Below, in pieces: positions 1 to 7,615 of a stretch of 15,993 bases of DNA. The translations under genes were made by a program, and so were the position numbers. How positions within the stretch are numbered: the first letter of the stretch is position 1; every line of letters begins with the position of its first letter. The notes beneath the pieces are model-generated. The model worked only from the letters and a program-made list of their open reading frames with translations, searched no databases and was not told the DNA's origin. The stretch covers positions 1 to 15,993 of the forward strand of contig CAZZHQ010000052.1 in the NCBI GenBank assembly GCA_964654015.1, read 5' to 3'. The DNA is from JAUUZT01 sp964654015 (GTDB lineage Bacteria > Chloroflexota > Dehalococcoidia > GIF9 > AB-539-J10).

Positions 1-11
1 TCAATAGAATT

Positions 12-1393
12 ATGAATAGGGAGACAGCCCTTCATGCACAGGAACTTCACGATGCATTTATAGCCAAGGATGAGGTGCAGGGTTTATTAGAAAACCTTGA
101 AAGGTTAAGCACATCCAGTCAGCTATCCCCGCAGAAGTATGACCTCCTCAAAATCGATTATCAGCGAAGAATGGCGGAGTCGGTTTCCCGTATCGCCCAA
201 ATTAAAAATGTTATTAATAACCACCTTCAGATACTTAAACAGCAGCTCAATTCATCAAAAACAGAACTGGAGTCAACCAGGGCGGCCTTTAATATAGGCA
301 ACTTATCATCCTCAGATTTTAGAAAAATCGAGGAACGTTCAAGCAAGACTCAAAATAAACTTCGTGAAGACATTAGTATCCTGCAACGTTTCGTAGATGC
401 AAAAACGGCGGCTCAAGCCGATCAGACATTGCTTTCTAAACCTGCAATAAGAGTCTTTATGGAGTCACGATGGAGATTAGCGCTGGCAATCGCCGTGCCG
501 CTTCTCTTAATCGGGATCTTTGCGGCAATTATCTTTTGGCCAACATCCTCGCCGGTTACAATCGTTGCAGAGAATAAGACACCTGCTGCTCAAACACCCC
601 CTACACCTACATCGTCCACTCTTTCTACAGATTGGCCTTCCCTTATCGAGAAGATAAAACCCAGCGTCGTATTCATTTATATGCCTGGATATTATAGCTA
701 CACTGCTGGTTCTGGCACGATAGTCGACGAGAGGGGATATATACTTACCAATTATCACGTTGTAACTGATGACAAGGATAATGTTGAAAGCAAAATATTT
801 GTCTATTTGTGCGAAAAAGGGACCATTGAAGAAAATGATACGAGATATCCGGCTACCGTCTTAAAAAGAGATAAGGACTCTGATCTGGCGATTATTAAAA
901 TAAATGCTGCCGGCAAAACACTGCGGGCGATAGAATTAGGTGATTCCAGTGCATTAAAACAAACTGAGGAAATCGTAGCCATTGGCTATCCAAATTTTCG
1001 ATGGGGATCACCTTCGGTAACCAAGGGGATAGTCTCCGCGCTTAGAAATGAAGATGGCATCAACTATATTCAGACCGATGCGGCATTCAATAAAGGAAAT
1101 AGCGGTGGCCTGCTGATTAACAGGTCCGGTCAAATGGTAGGNNNNNNNNNNNNNNNNNNNNNNNNNNNNNNNNNNNNNNNNNNNNNNNNNNNNNNNNNNN
1201 NNNNNNNNNNNNNNNNNNNNNNNNNNNNNNNNNNNNNNNNNTCAATAAAGGAAATAGCGGTGGCCTGCTGATTAACAGGTCCGGTCAAATGGTAGGTATC
1301 CCAACTTACATTGTAAAAGAGGCAGAGGGTATGGGTTTTGCAGTGTCGGTTGAAACAGCTAAACCTTTTATCGAAAGCGTTATAGGAAAATGA
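12..1393 (+). CDS. Membrane-anchored HtrA/trypsin-like serine protease with N-terminal coiled coil (interrupted by assembly gap)
   Basis: Residues about 15-130 are charged and helical (coiled coil). A membrane segment lies at about 155-177, then a Pro/Thr linker (190-205), then a trypsin-fold domain. The catalytic residues are visible: His249 in LTNYHVV, Asp291 in DKDSDLAII and Ser364 in GNSGG. No PDZ domain follows, unlike classical DegP/HtrA. The topology predicts a cytoplasmic coiled coil and an external protease, so it may cleave envelope or extracellular substrates. As written, the frame is lost after the 100-N gap. If the duplicated 55 bases flanking the gap are collapsed to one copy, the frame continues through IPTYIVKEAEG to a TGA at 1391-1393, giving 408 residues. 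Only 11 bases precede the chosen ATG and no stop lies in them, so a slightly earlier start is possible. A degenerate paralogue follows 58 bases downstream. Confidence 0.85.
1087..1296 (+). repeat. 55-base direct duplication flanking the N gap (1087-1141 and 1242-1296)
   Basis: Positions 1087-1141 and 1242-1296 are identical, starting tcaataaagg and ending caaatggtagg. They cover the catalytic-serine region GNSGG. Real tandem duplication is unlikely, because collapsing the two copies restores a clean open frame to a stop at 1393. An overlap of 55 equals a common de Bruijn k-mer size, as expected for two contigs ending at the same graph node. Confidence 0.93.
1142..1241. other. Assembly gap of exactly 100 N
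   Basis: One hundred undetermined bases inside the protease gene. The round length is a conventional placeholder for a gap of unknown size. The same 55 bases lie on both sides, so the true gap is probably negative (the contig ends overlap) and no sequence is missing. Confidence 0.97.
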
Positions 1394-1451
1394 ATGATAG
1401 TTATCATATCAGGCTACAAGTGCCTTGAGCTTTCATTCAGAGGATGTGCAT

Positions 1452-2693
1452 ATGTCAATTGAATTAAAAGCGTTGGTAGGTGCGTTTCAACAAAAAGAGA
1501 GCACTCAGAACCTCCTTGATAATCTTGACCGACTCAAGGCGCGGGGTTCCGTAACGCCGCAGCAATTCGACCTGCTTAAATCCGAATACGAGAGGAAGAT
1601 GACTGGTGTGGTGTCACAGATCGCCTCAATCAAGAACGGTTTAAGAGTTCAATTGCAGGGTGCGCAGGAAAGGCTCTCGGCTGCACAGGTTAACCTCGAG
1701 GAGCTACGCCTGCGTCTGAGCACCGGCGAGCTTTCCAGCAGCCAATTTAAGAAACGCGAGAAGAACCTTAAGGAAATTATTGAAAAAAACAACCAAAATA
1801 TAAATGCCCTGCAACCCCTAATATTGGCCAAATCTTCTTCACAGATTACCGCGCGTTCTGGGTCAGGGATGTCAAAAAGTTTACCCATATGGGCATGGGT
1901 AACTATCGGTGCCGCAATAGTAGTAATTCTATTGATAGGCGGTGGCCTGGCGTGGTGTAAATTCAACAATATGTGGATATTTGCCAGCGATAATGTGACG
2001 GGACGGCCAACAGCCACCGATAATGCATCCTTAACTCAGCCACCGGCTACCGACAACGTCACCTCACCGGCAAAACCCTCGGATAATGTGACCACCACGG
2101 CTCAGGCTCCAGCATCGTCAGATAATACGACAGTGGCACCCACTGGCTGGGATAACATATTTGCCCAGGTAAAAACAGCCATAGTTCAAGTGAAAGCCGG
2201 TGATCTCGTAGGGAGCGGAGTACTTATCGAGAACAAAAACCTGATATTAACCAGCTACAAGTTAATGGGTAATAGGAATATGGCGATTATAAGTTGGGGA
2301 ATAGGTGCAGATATGCCCGCGCAATTGCAAAGCAGAGATAAAGACAATAATGCCGCCATCTTGAACCTGGAAGACATCCCTTCAGCAGTACGTGGCATAT
2401 CAATCGGGGACTCGGGCGCAACAAAAGAAGGCGACGAGGTGCTGGCAGTATCACATTTCAAACAAGGGACTGAAACAGCTACAAAAATGGCTGGCCGCGT
2501 AACCAAAATCTTAGAGACCGGGCTTATTCACACGGATATTGTCTATAGCGACAGCCAAATAGGCGGCGCCCTGATAGATCAGCAGGGCAAGTTAATGGGA
2601 ATAATAATTGGACCTGTCGATGACGGTAGCGGAAAGACCAAGTTATACGCTCTGGCAATAAATAATTTGAAGCAACATATAGACGGCAAGTAG
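1452..2693 (+). CDS. Catalytically dead paralogue of the upstream protease (membrane-anchored trypsin-fold pseudoprotease)
   Basis: The 413-residue protein has the same plan as its upstream neighbour: coiled coil (about 10-125), membrane segment (about 146-168), linker and trypsin fold (about 232-410). Aligning conserved motifs shows all three catalytic residues replaced. LTNYHVV becomes LTSYKLM (His to Lys270), DKDSD becomes DKDNN (Asp to Asn300), and GNSGG becomes SQIGG (Ser to Ile370). It should bind rather than cleave, perhaps as a partner or regulator of the active protease. The linker (180-230) repeats a D-N-x-[ST] unit five times. I chose ATG 1452 over TTG 1425 because AGAGG stands 8 bases before it and the start matches the paralogue. 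The 58-base spacing suggests a two-gene operon. It converges on the minus-strand cluster. Confidence 0.85.
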   Translation: MSIELKALVGAFQQKESTQNLLDNLDRLKARGSVTPQQFDLLKSEYERKMTGVVSQIASIKNGLRVQLQGAQERLSAAQVNLEELRLRLSTGELSSSQFKKREKNLKEIIEKNNQNINALQPLILAKSSSQITARSGSGMSKSLPIWAWVTIGAAIVVILLIGGGLAWCKFNNMWIFASDNVTGRPTATDNASLTQPPATDNVTSPAKPSDNVTTTAQAPASSDNTTVAPTGWDNIFAQVKTAIVQVKAGDLVGSGVLIENKNLILTSYKLMGNRNMAIISWGIGADMPAQLQSRDKDNNAAILNLEDIPSAVRGISIGDSGATKEGDEVLAVSHFKQGTETATKMAGRVTKILETGLIHTDIVYSDSQIGGALIDQQGKLMGIIIGPVDDGSGKTKLYALAINNLKQHIDGK

Positions 2694-2922
2694 ACGTGGG
2701 CTATTGCGTAAAACATCGATTATCCGAGCTATAATTGCTGCCAATAAGTAACGGCTTAAGCTTACCATGTCTCAGTGAGATCGCTTCTAAAATTCTGTAA
2801 TGACTTCATCTGAATCACGGCCAGTCAATAATTCTGCATTACAACTGGTACCAAAAAGCGGTGAGGAACACATACATGCTGGATTCTAAATTCCGGTGCT
2901 GCTAAATGCGGGGTAATGTCAA

Positions 2923-3348
2923 TTAATTACCAGCTTTCCAAAGTACTTTCTGGATATTTCCACTCGTGTTAGTCAACTTAACTTCAAATAAACCTAACCT
3001 TCCTTTGAATGGTATTGGTATATCATAAAGTAGTGAGTTACTAAGCACGAAGCCAAATGGGCCTGCAAACCAAGGAGATGCGGAACGGACTACGCAATCT
3101 ACTATATCTACTTCTCCAATAATGGCGCCAACCACCCAACCATTCATATCAAGCATTTTACGTCGAAGGTCCTGATCAATGTCGGTAAGGCCCGAAGCGA
3201 TGTCGCACAAATAATCACTATCAATTGTCCTGCCGGCGTGAATATATACTCTGCCTCTGAGGCTGGTCGCCCAAGTTCTATTCTCTATGTCTTTGTGGCC
3301 AGCTGCAATTAACCAAGCCCATGGTTGCCTTATACTAAGTGCTTTCAC
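2923..3348 (-). CDS. ASCH-domain protein
   Basis: This 141-residue protein fits the ASCH fold, a PUA-like beta barrel associated with RNA or modified-nucleoside binding. Some members, such as E. coli YqfB, are amidohydrolases acting on N4-acetylcytidine. Visible hallmarks are the opening MKALSIRQPWAWLI, the G-x-K-x-x-E-x-R motif (G17, K19, E22, R24), the RGRVYIHAG strand (31-39) and a late WFAGPFGFVL segment (93-102). The start is GTG, preceded by GAGGA at a short distance. It is the last gene of the minus-strand cluster, 44 bases after the QatC-like gene, so co-transcription is likely. Next to a deazaguanine-type PP-loop enzyme, a role in reading or removing a modified base is attractive but is inference. 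The domain call is firm; the substrate is unknown. Confidence 0.8.
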   Translation of the reverse strand: MKALSIRQPWAWLIAAGHKDIENRTWATSLRGRVYIHAGRTIDSDYLCDIASGLTDIDQDLRRKMLDMNGWVVGAIIGEVDIVDCVVRSASPWFAGPFGFVLSNSLLYDIPIPFKGRLGLFEVKLTNTSGNIQKVLWKAGN

Positions 3349-3392
3349 AATTCCTCATTTGCTGACAAGCATATTCGGGTCTGGTGGTCTTT

Positions 3393-5561
3393 TCATGGAT
3401 GCAGCGCTGAGCTAAAAACCGTCCTGGTTCTATTCACGAACTGATCGCTAAAACACGTGATAACCTCTTTGCTATATCGCTTTATCATGGATGACAATTC
3501 GTCGGAAAATATGGCGTTATCGCTTACAGATAAATCCGGAAAGGTGCAAAGTAGTTCCCAATCATCAAGCTCCCCTATGTATTGACTAAATCTAAGCAAG
3601 TCTGCGATGGTGATAAGTGTATCACTTGCATGATCTGGCAGGCGACTGTTAATTTCGCTATCGAGTAAATCAAATATGTTCACTAAATATCGACCTTTGT
3701 CTTCGGGTATACTGGAGTTCGTCGCTATCCGCCGTAATATACACGGGAGGCATAGTCCGTCGTGTCGAACTTGCGACTTGGGAATATCAAACCATTGATT
3801 TGCGTCGGCCGGAACACGTGCATAGTGAACGCACGAATTTGTATTTGGTATTATGCTGGCCAATTGTTCACCTCGAAGAACATTCAGAACTTCTACCTTT
3901 GTCTTGTAGAAAAATGGGTTTTCAATGCTCATCTCAGTGCCGAATACTGAAGTTATCAACGAACGAAACTCCTCAATAAACGTGGGATGTACGGTCCTTG
4001 TGTTTAAATGAGCTTCAGACAGAAGAGGATTAAGTGCGACTGGTCCGTTCTCAAAGACAAAAACCTTGTTGCTCTTTGTCTCAAGTGCAATCCCTGACGC
4101 AAGGCATAGGTAATAGAATGACCTTAAAAATTTATACATCGGAGAATTATCTAAAGGTTCGCCCAGCATTCTTTTCTTTTTTTGATTCCTAGAATTTTTC
4201 CACGGAATAATCGTGTGACGTGAATTTACTCTAGTTATATTGTTTATTGAGGACATTACTTGTTTCTGTATACTTGATAACAGAGAGCCGGAAGCATGAC
4301 TAACGAAAATAGGTGTATAACCATTCTGCAGTGACCAGATTGCCCCAACAGCGCTATCGAGACCGCCTGACAACAAGCAGCAGCACTTGTTTTCGCTGCT
4401 AGTAATTGCAAGGGGCGTCGTATCTCCGGGTTCCGTGCTCTGCGTGAAGTGGAATACAATTTTGTCTCGTCCCAGCAACGATATGACACTCTCAAGTTGT
4501 TGATGTACTTCATTCCATTTCTCGGGGTGCCTAACTGACATACCAAAGGACAAGTATCTTCCAAGATTTACTTCCCTAGTAATGAATAGATCGGCCAAAT
4601 AGACTACAAAACCAATTTCGAAAAAATCCTTAACCATGGAATGTATCGGGTGCCCAACTAATAATTCAATCTGTCCCAAGTCAAATTGAGCGTTCCGATT
4701 TTCACCCCGCAGTACTATGTTTATTAGATCATCATCAACGTCGAATGAATGCTTGATCTCGGATCCGGTTATGTCGACCGCGACATTTATCTTGGGCTTC
4801 GATGACGTCGGCCGATGATCTATTTCTCGTAAATCAAGTCCTAGTACTTCCTTCAGCGCATTGGCGATTCTCTCATCATAGCCCGAAAAGCCATCGCTAC
4901 TCGAATGCGTCAAGAAGGGTAGCATTTCGCCAGCAATAGTAGAGCAAATAGCATATAGTCTTTTTCGAAGAGAAATATGATCCGCAAAGGACACAAATTG
5001 CCCGCTATCAGAAAAATGGTAGGCGAACCCGTAATCTTGCTCCATCCACCTGCGCCTGGATCGCAGATTCGTAATGGCTAAATTGAAAAACCAGTAAGAA
5101 AGGAAGATTTTATCTATATTGTCCAGACTGACCGCCGAAAATACATCTTTCAATTGTCTTTGCAGAGAGTCAAAAGTATACGGCTGATAAATATCAGAAA
5201 AATGGGCAGATATGTTGAGAATTCGGCCAAAAGTACTTTTAAAGGATCTCTCAGTTATTTCTCCTAGAGGGTAGGTGGATATTTTAGGGCATTTCTTGCG
5301 TAATATGGACCAAATAAAATCAGGACAACTAAATGCGCTTATTACGGAAGAAGGAGGATCAATATGCAATTCCTCGGCGTAGGATTGAAACGTTCCATCA
5401 TCAAGGTGCTTAATTAGGACACCAATTTCATTTGCAATAGTGTATAAAGAAAATATTACATCATCTCGTCCTATTGATTGAAGATGATTATTAATAAATG
5501 TCTTTACTGCTTGCATATTCCTATTCAGAGTGTGGATATAAGCAATCCCGTAATTACCCAC
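3393..5561 (-). CDS. QueC/QatC-like PP-loop ATPase with a long novel N-terminal region
   Basis: In this 722-residue protein the PP-loop SGGLDS (398-403) sits in a QueC-type ATP pyrophosphatase domain. The sequence from about 290 to 612 follows the pattern I recall for QatC of the QatABCD defence system: a VVYLADLF helix region, SVRHPEKW, the PP-loop, FENGPVALNP (503-512), TRTVHP (521-526), ENPF, and a C-terminal metal site C577, C604, C607 before ILRR. QueC adenylates 7-carboxy-7-deazaguanine; defence relatives are thought to do related chemistry. The first ~280 residues are mostly helical and I do not recognise them. The metal motif reads HDGLCLPC where relatives usually have Cys-Gly, so one cysteine is Asp601. 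The GTG start overlaps the upstream TIR-like gene by 8 bases with AAGGA in front; ATG at 5516 (residue 16) is the alternative. No queD, queE or folE gene is nearby. Confidence 0.82.
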   Translation of the reverse strand: MGNYGIAYIHTLNRNMQAVKTFINNHLQSIGRDDVIFSLYTIANEIGVLIKHLDDGTFQSYAEELHIDPPSSVISAFSCPDFIWSILRKKCPKISTYPLGEITERSFKSTFGRILNISAHFSDIYQPYTFDSLQRQLKDVFSAVSLDNIDKIFLSYWFFNLAITNLRSRRRWMEQDYGFAYHFSDSGQFVSFADHISLRKRLYAICSTIAGEMLPFLTHSSSDGFSGYDERIANALKEVLGLDLREIDHRPTSSKPKINVAVDITGSEIKHSFDVDDDLINIVLRGENRNAQFDLGQIELLVGHPIHSMVKDFFEIGFVVYLADLFITREVNLGRYLSFGMSVRHPEKWNEVHQQLESVISLLGRDKIVFHFTQSTEPGDTTPLAITSSENKCCCLLSGGLDSAVGAIWSLQNGYTPIFVSHASGSLLSSIQKQVMSSINNITRVNSRHTIIPWKNSRNQKKKRMLGEPLDNSPMYKFLRSFYYLCLASGIALETKSNKVFVFENGPVALNPLLSEAHLNTRTVHPTFIEEFRSLITSVFGTEMSIENPFFYKTKVEVLNVLRGEQLASIIPNTNSCVHYARVPADANQWFDIPKSQVRHDGLCLPCILRRIATNSSIPEDKGRYLVNIFDLLDSEINSRLPDHASDTLITIADLLRFSQYIGELDDWELLCTFPDLSVSDNAIFSDELSSMIKRYSKEVITCFSDQFVNRTRTVFSSALHP

Positions 5562-6159
5562 TCATTCCTTTTCTTCTTGCGACTGACTTGGCTCGTCTAG
5601 CTATTAGCGCCGCTACGCCACTATCATTGCTACTAAGCATAGAAGATAATTCCGAAAAACTGCAGAATTTGTCAGCTGTCTTGGTTATATCAGGGGCGAT
5701 TTTCCCCTTATCATCCTGAGCAGTTTCGATGCTAATCGCTCTCTCTGACGGTCGTTTAGCACTACGGATAGAATTAACCACTGTAGATGTCGACCATCCT
5801 TTGGGGTCTGGATCAATTGCCTCAATCTCCAAAGGCATTTTCTGAGATCCTCTAGGCTTAAGAGCCATAATAGGTTTATGCATCTCCAAGGCTATATCTA
5901 TTTCTTTTTGAATCCACTTATGATGTTTCACATACATGCCAGAAATGATCACAACAACTTTAGCTGAGCTGATTTGATTCTTTAAAGCTTCCTCCAACTC
6001 AGCATCAGTTCTAGTATCAAAAGAATCATGGCGCGGGACACTGCAATTGCCCCACTTAAAATATCTTGCCTTGTTAAGCATTCTTTCTAGTCTATAGTAG
6101 TCCGCACTATAATCCCATGCATGACTAATAAATACTGGATAATATTTTAACTTCGGCAT
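5554..6159 (-). CDS. TIR-like (MTH538/ThsB family) protein with basic C-terminal extension
   Basis: Residues 5-130 form a TIR-like flavodoxin-type fold of the MTH538/ThsB family. The hallmarks are YPVFISHAW (7-15), SVPRHD (40-45), KVVVIISGMY (67-76) and HKWIQKEIDIA (80-90), with Glu86 at the position expected for the catalytic glutamate of NAD-cleaving TIR domains. In Thoeris, ThsB proteins turn NAD into a signal on infection. Residues from about 135 to 201 are an extra tail rich in Lys, Arg and Ser, ending GMSG. The ATG start has GGAG six bases upstream. The gene overlaps the QatC-like gene by 8 bases, implying translational coupling and probably a joint function. It differs clearly from the other TIR-like protein of the cluster, so it is not a recent duplicate. 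The fold is firm; the activity is inferred. Confidence 0.85.
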   Translation of the reverse strand: MPKLKYYPVFISHAWDYSADYYRLERMLNKARYFKWGNCSVPRHDSFDTRTDAELEEALKNQISSAKVVVIISGMYVKHHKWIQKEIDIALEMHKPIMALKPRGSQKMPLEIEAIDPDPKGWSTSTVVNSIRSAKRPSERAISIETAQDDKGKIAPDITKTADKFCSFSELSSMLSSNDSGVAALIARRAKSVARRKGMSG

Positions 6160-6247
6160 GATTTACTCCGCATTGCTAAAGTTCATCATAAAAGTTCGAC
6201 ACCAAATCTTCTATTATTGATTCTTATCCCTCTAATGTAATTTAATC

Positions 6248-7591
6248 TCATATCATCTTGGTTAGTTTCTTTGCTCTATCAATAAGAGCAGCTTCAATAG
6301 CTTTTATCCAAGGCTGGTTTTGACCGCGGCGTTCACGTGCTTCTCTTATTAAGCTCAAGTTGTTGGCTGTAGTTTTGGGTTCCCATACTGCACGAATGGA
6401 GGCTAATACGTTAGATAAAGATTTCTTTGCATTTTCCTCATCGGAATTTAAAACTGCCAATTCCATACGGGTAGCATAATCCCAATAGTCTGGCGTCCCC
6501 TGGGAAATTCTTCTTTCTACGGAGTAACTGACTACTGGCATAAGCTGTGGTATGCGAACGTCCGGTGGTTCATGAATTTCCATAAGTGTAAGTGCATTAA
6601 TCCCAGGATATGCATCACGCCAGTCTGCTTCAAAACCCTGATGGTATGCATCGATCGCATTTTCCAATAGTCCCTGCGCTAAGAAATCCTCCCCATCTTT
6701 CATTGCAGCTTTCCAACGATCCTTGTAGATCCGACCGAGAAGCCCGTATGTTTCACTACTTGGACCACGTTCCTTTAGTAGCTCTTCAAGGATACGTTGG
6801 GCTTGTTCATCTTCTCCCGCTCTATTTAAAGCAAATGCTAGCTGCTCGCGAATCATTACCGTCTCAGCGAGAGGTGGCGACATCTTTTGGGATAATGAGA
6901 TCATGTCTTTCCAACTTTCTATTTCACGATATGATAAGAATAGATCCACAACCACACCAGACTCAACATTACTAATATCACCTAGCTCTGCCTCGATTGT
7001 CCTTATTTTATCAACCCCTTGTTTCCTTGCCAACGCCAACTTATTCTTTATTTTAGCCGAGTATTCCACGATATCGCGAAAAACATCAGTCTTCAACCTA
7101 CTGATATCAGGAGGATTCAAATCAGCAACTAACTGAAATACGGGGCTATCAGTTTTAAGTTTACGAGCTTCCTTAAGACGCTCTGTTAGCAATTTTACGG
7201 TCTCTGCGATATTATCTGGCTTCCCATCTTTCAATTCGTACGGCAATCCTCTGAGCGGCTTTATGTCAAAAGGCAGACGGCTACCTTTAGCAAATATCAA
7301 GACCGTACTATATGGTCTAAGACCATGTCGAACACCCAGCTCATAAAAAACATTAGCATTTGCAGTAGTTAAATCCGCTACCGCAAATTCACATAATATC
7401 AAACGCTCAAACATTGGCTTATGAATTATTCCCCCAACCAGTTCCTCGTCGGCACGTAGAGGTTGCAAATTTGCTGCTTGGATAGCGGGAACGATCAAAC
7501 TGCTATATACTTCGTCGAAATCAATGACGGCCCGTGAGCTACCACGTTTTTTACCAAATGGCATCAGCACAAAACATAATGGGCGGTGCAT
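6248..7591 (-). CDS. Deoxyribohydrolase-like domain fused to TPR-S (TRAFs-binding/DUF4071 type) sensor protein
   Basis: In this 447-residue protein the N-terminal ~115 residues resemble the nucleoside 2-deoxyribosyltransferase/deoxyribohydrolase-like fold. Visible motifs are CFVLMPFG (6-13), FDEVYSSLIVPAI (25-37) and ADLTTANANVFYELGVRHG (72-90), with Glu84 in the E-L-G motif as the likely catalytic residue. The remainder (about 150-447) is helical with TPR-like repeats (for example 245-300) and fits the TPR-S region annotated as a TRAFs-binding domain. The same two-part arrangement has been described at the N-terminus of animal ASK1-3 kinases and in bacterial conflict systems, often beside TIR proteins. 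A sensor or adaptor role with base- or nucleotide-cleaving capacity is therefore likely. AAGGAG lies 8 bases before the ATG. It starts 24 bases after the first TIR-like gene and is 88 bases from the next. Function is inferred. Confidence 0.82.
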   Translation of the reverse strand: MHRPLCFVLMPFGKKRGSSRAVIDFDEVYSSLIVPAIQAANLQPLRADEELVGGIIHKPMFERLILCEFAVADLTTANANVFYELGVRHGLRPYSTVLIFAKGSRLPFDIKPLRGLPYELKDGKPDNIAETVKLLTERLKEARKLKTDSPVFQLVADLNPPDISRLKTDVFRDIVEYSAKIKNKLALARKQGVDKIRTIEAELGDISNVESGVVVDLFLSYREIESWKDMISLSQKMSPPLAETVMIREQLAFALNRAGEDEQAQRILEELLKERGPSSETYGLLGRIYKDRWKAAMKDGEDFLAQGLLENAIDAYHQGFEADWRDAYPGINALTLMEIHEPPDVRIPQLMPVVSYSVERRISQGTPDYWDYATRMELAVLNSDEENAKKSLSNVLASIRAVWEPKTTANNLSLIREARERRGQNQPWIKAIEAALIDRAKKLTKMI

Positions 7592-7615
7592 TGCTCCGTC
7601 TCCTTGAATGATGTT

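Noticed and set aside
2912..2931. Inverted repeat GGTAAT...ATTACC at the end of the ASCH gene, as a terminator
   Set aside because: Six-base AT-rich arms, overlap with the stop codon and no T run after it on the minus strand.
4256..4564. Minus-strand frame of 102 codons inside the QatC-like gene
   Set aside because: It lies wholly within a well-supported gene in another frame and has no own start signal.
5498..5719. Plus-strand frame of 73 codons across the TIR/QatC-like junction
   Set aside because: Antisense shadow of two genes with clear domain motifs.
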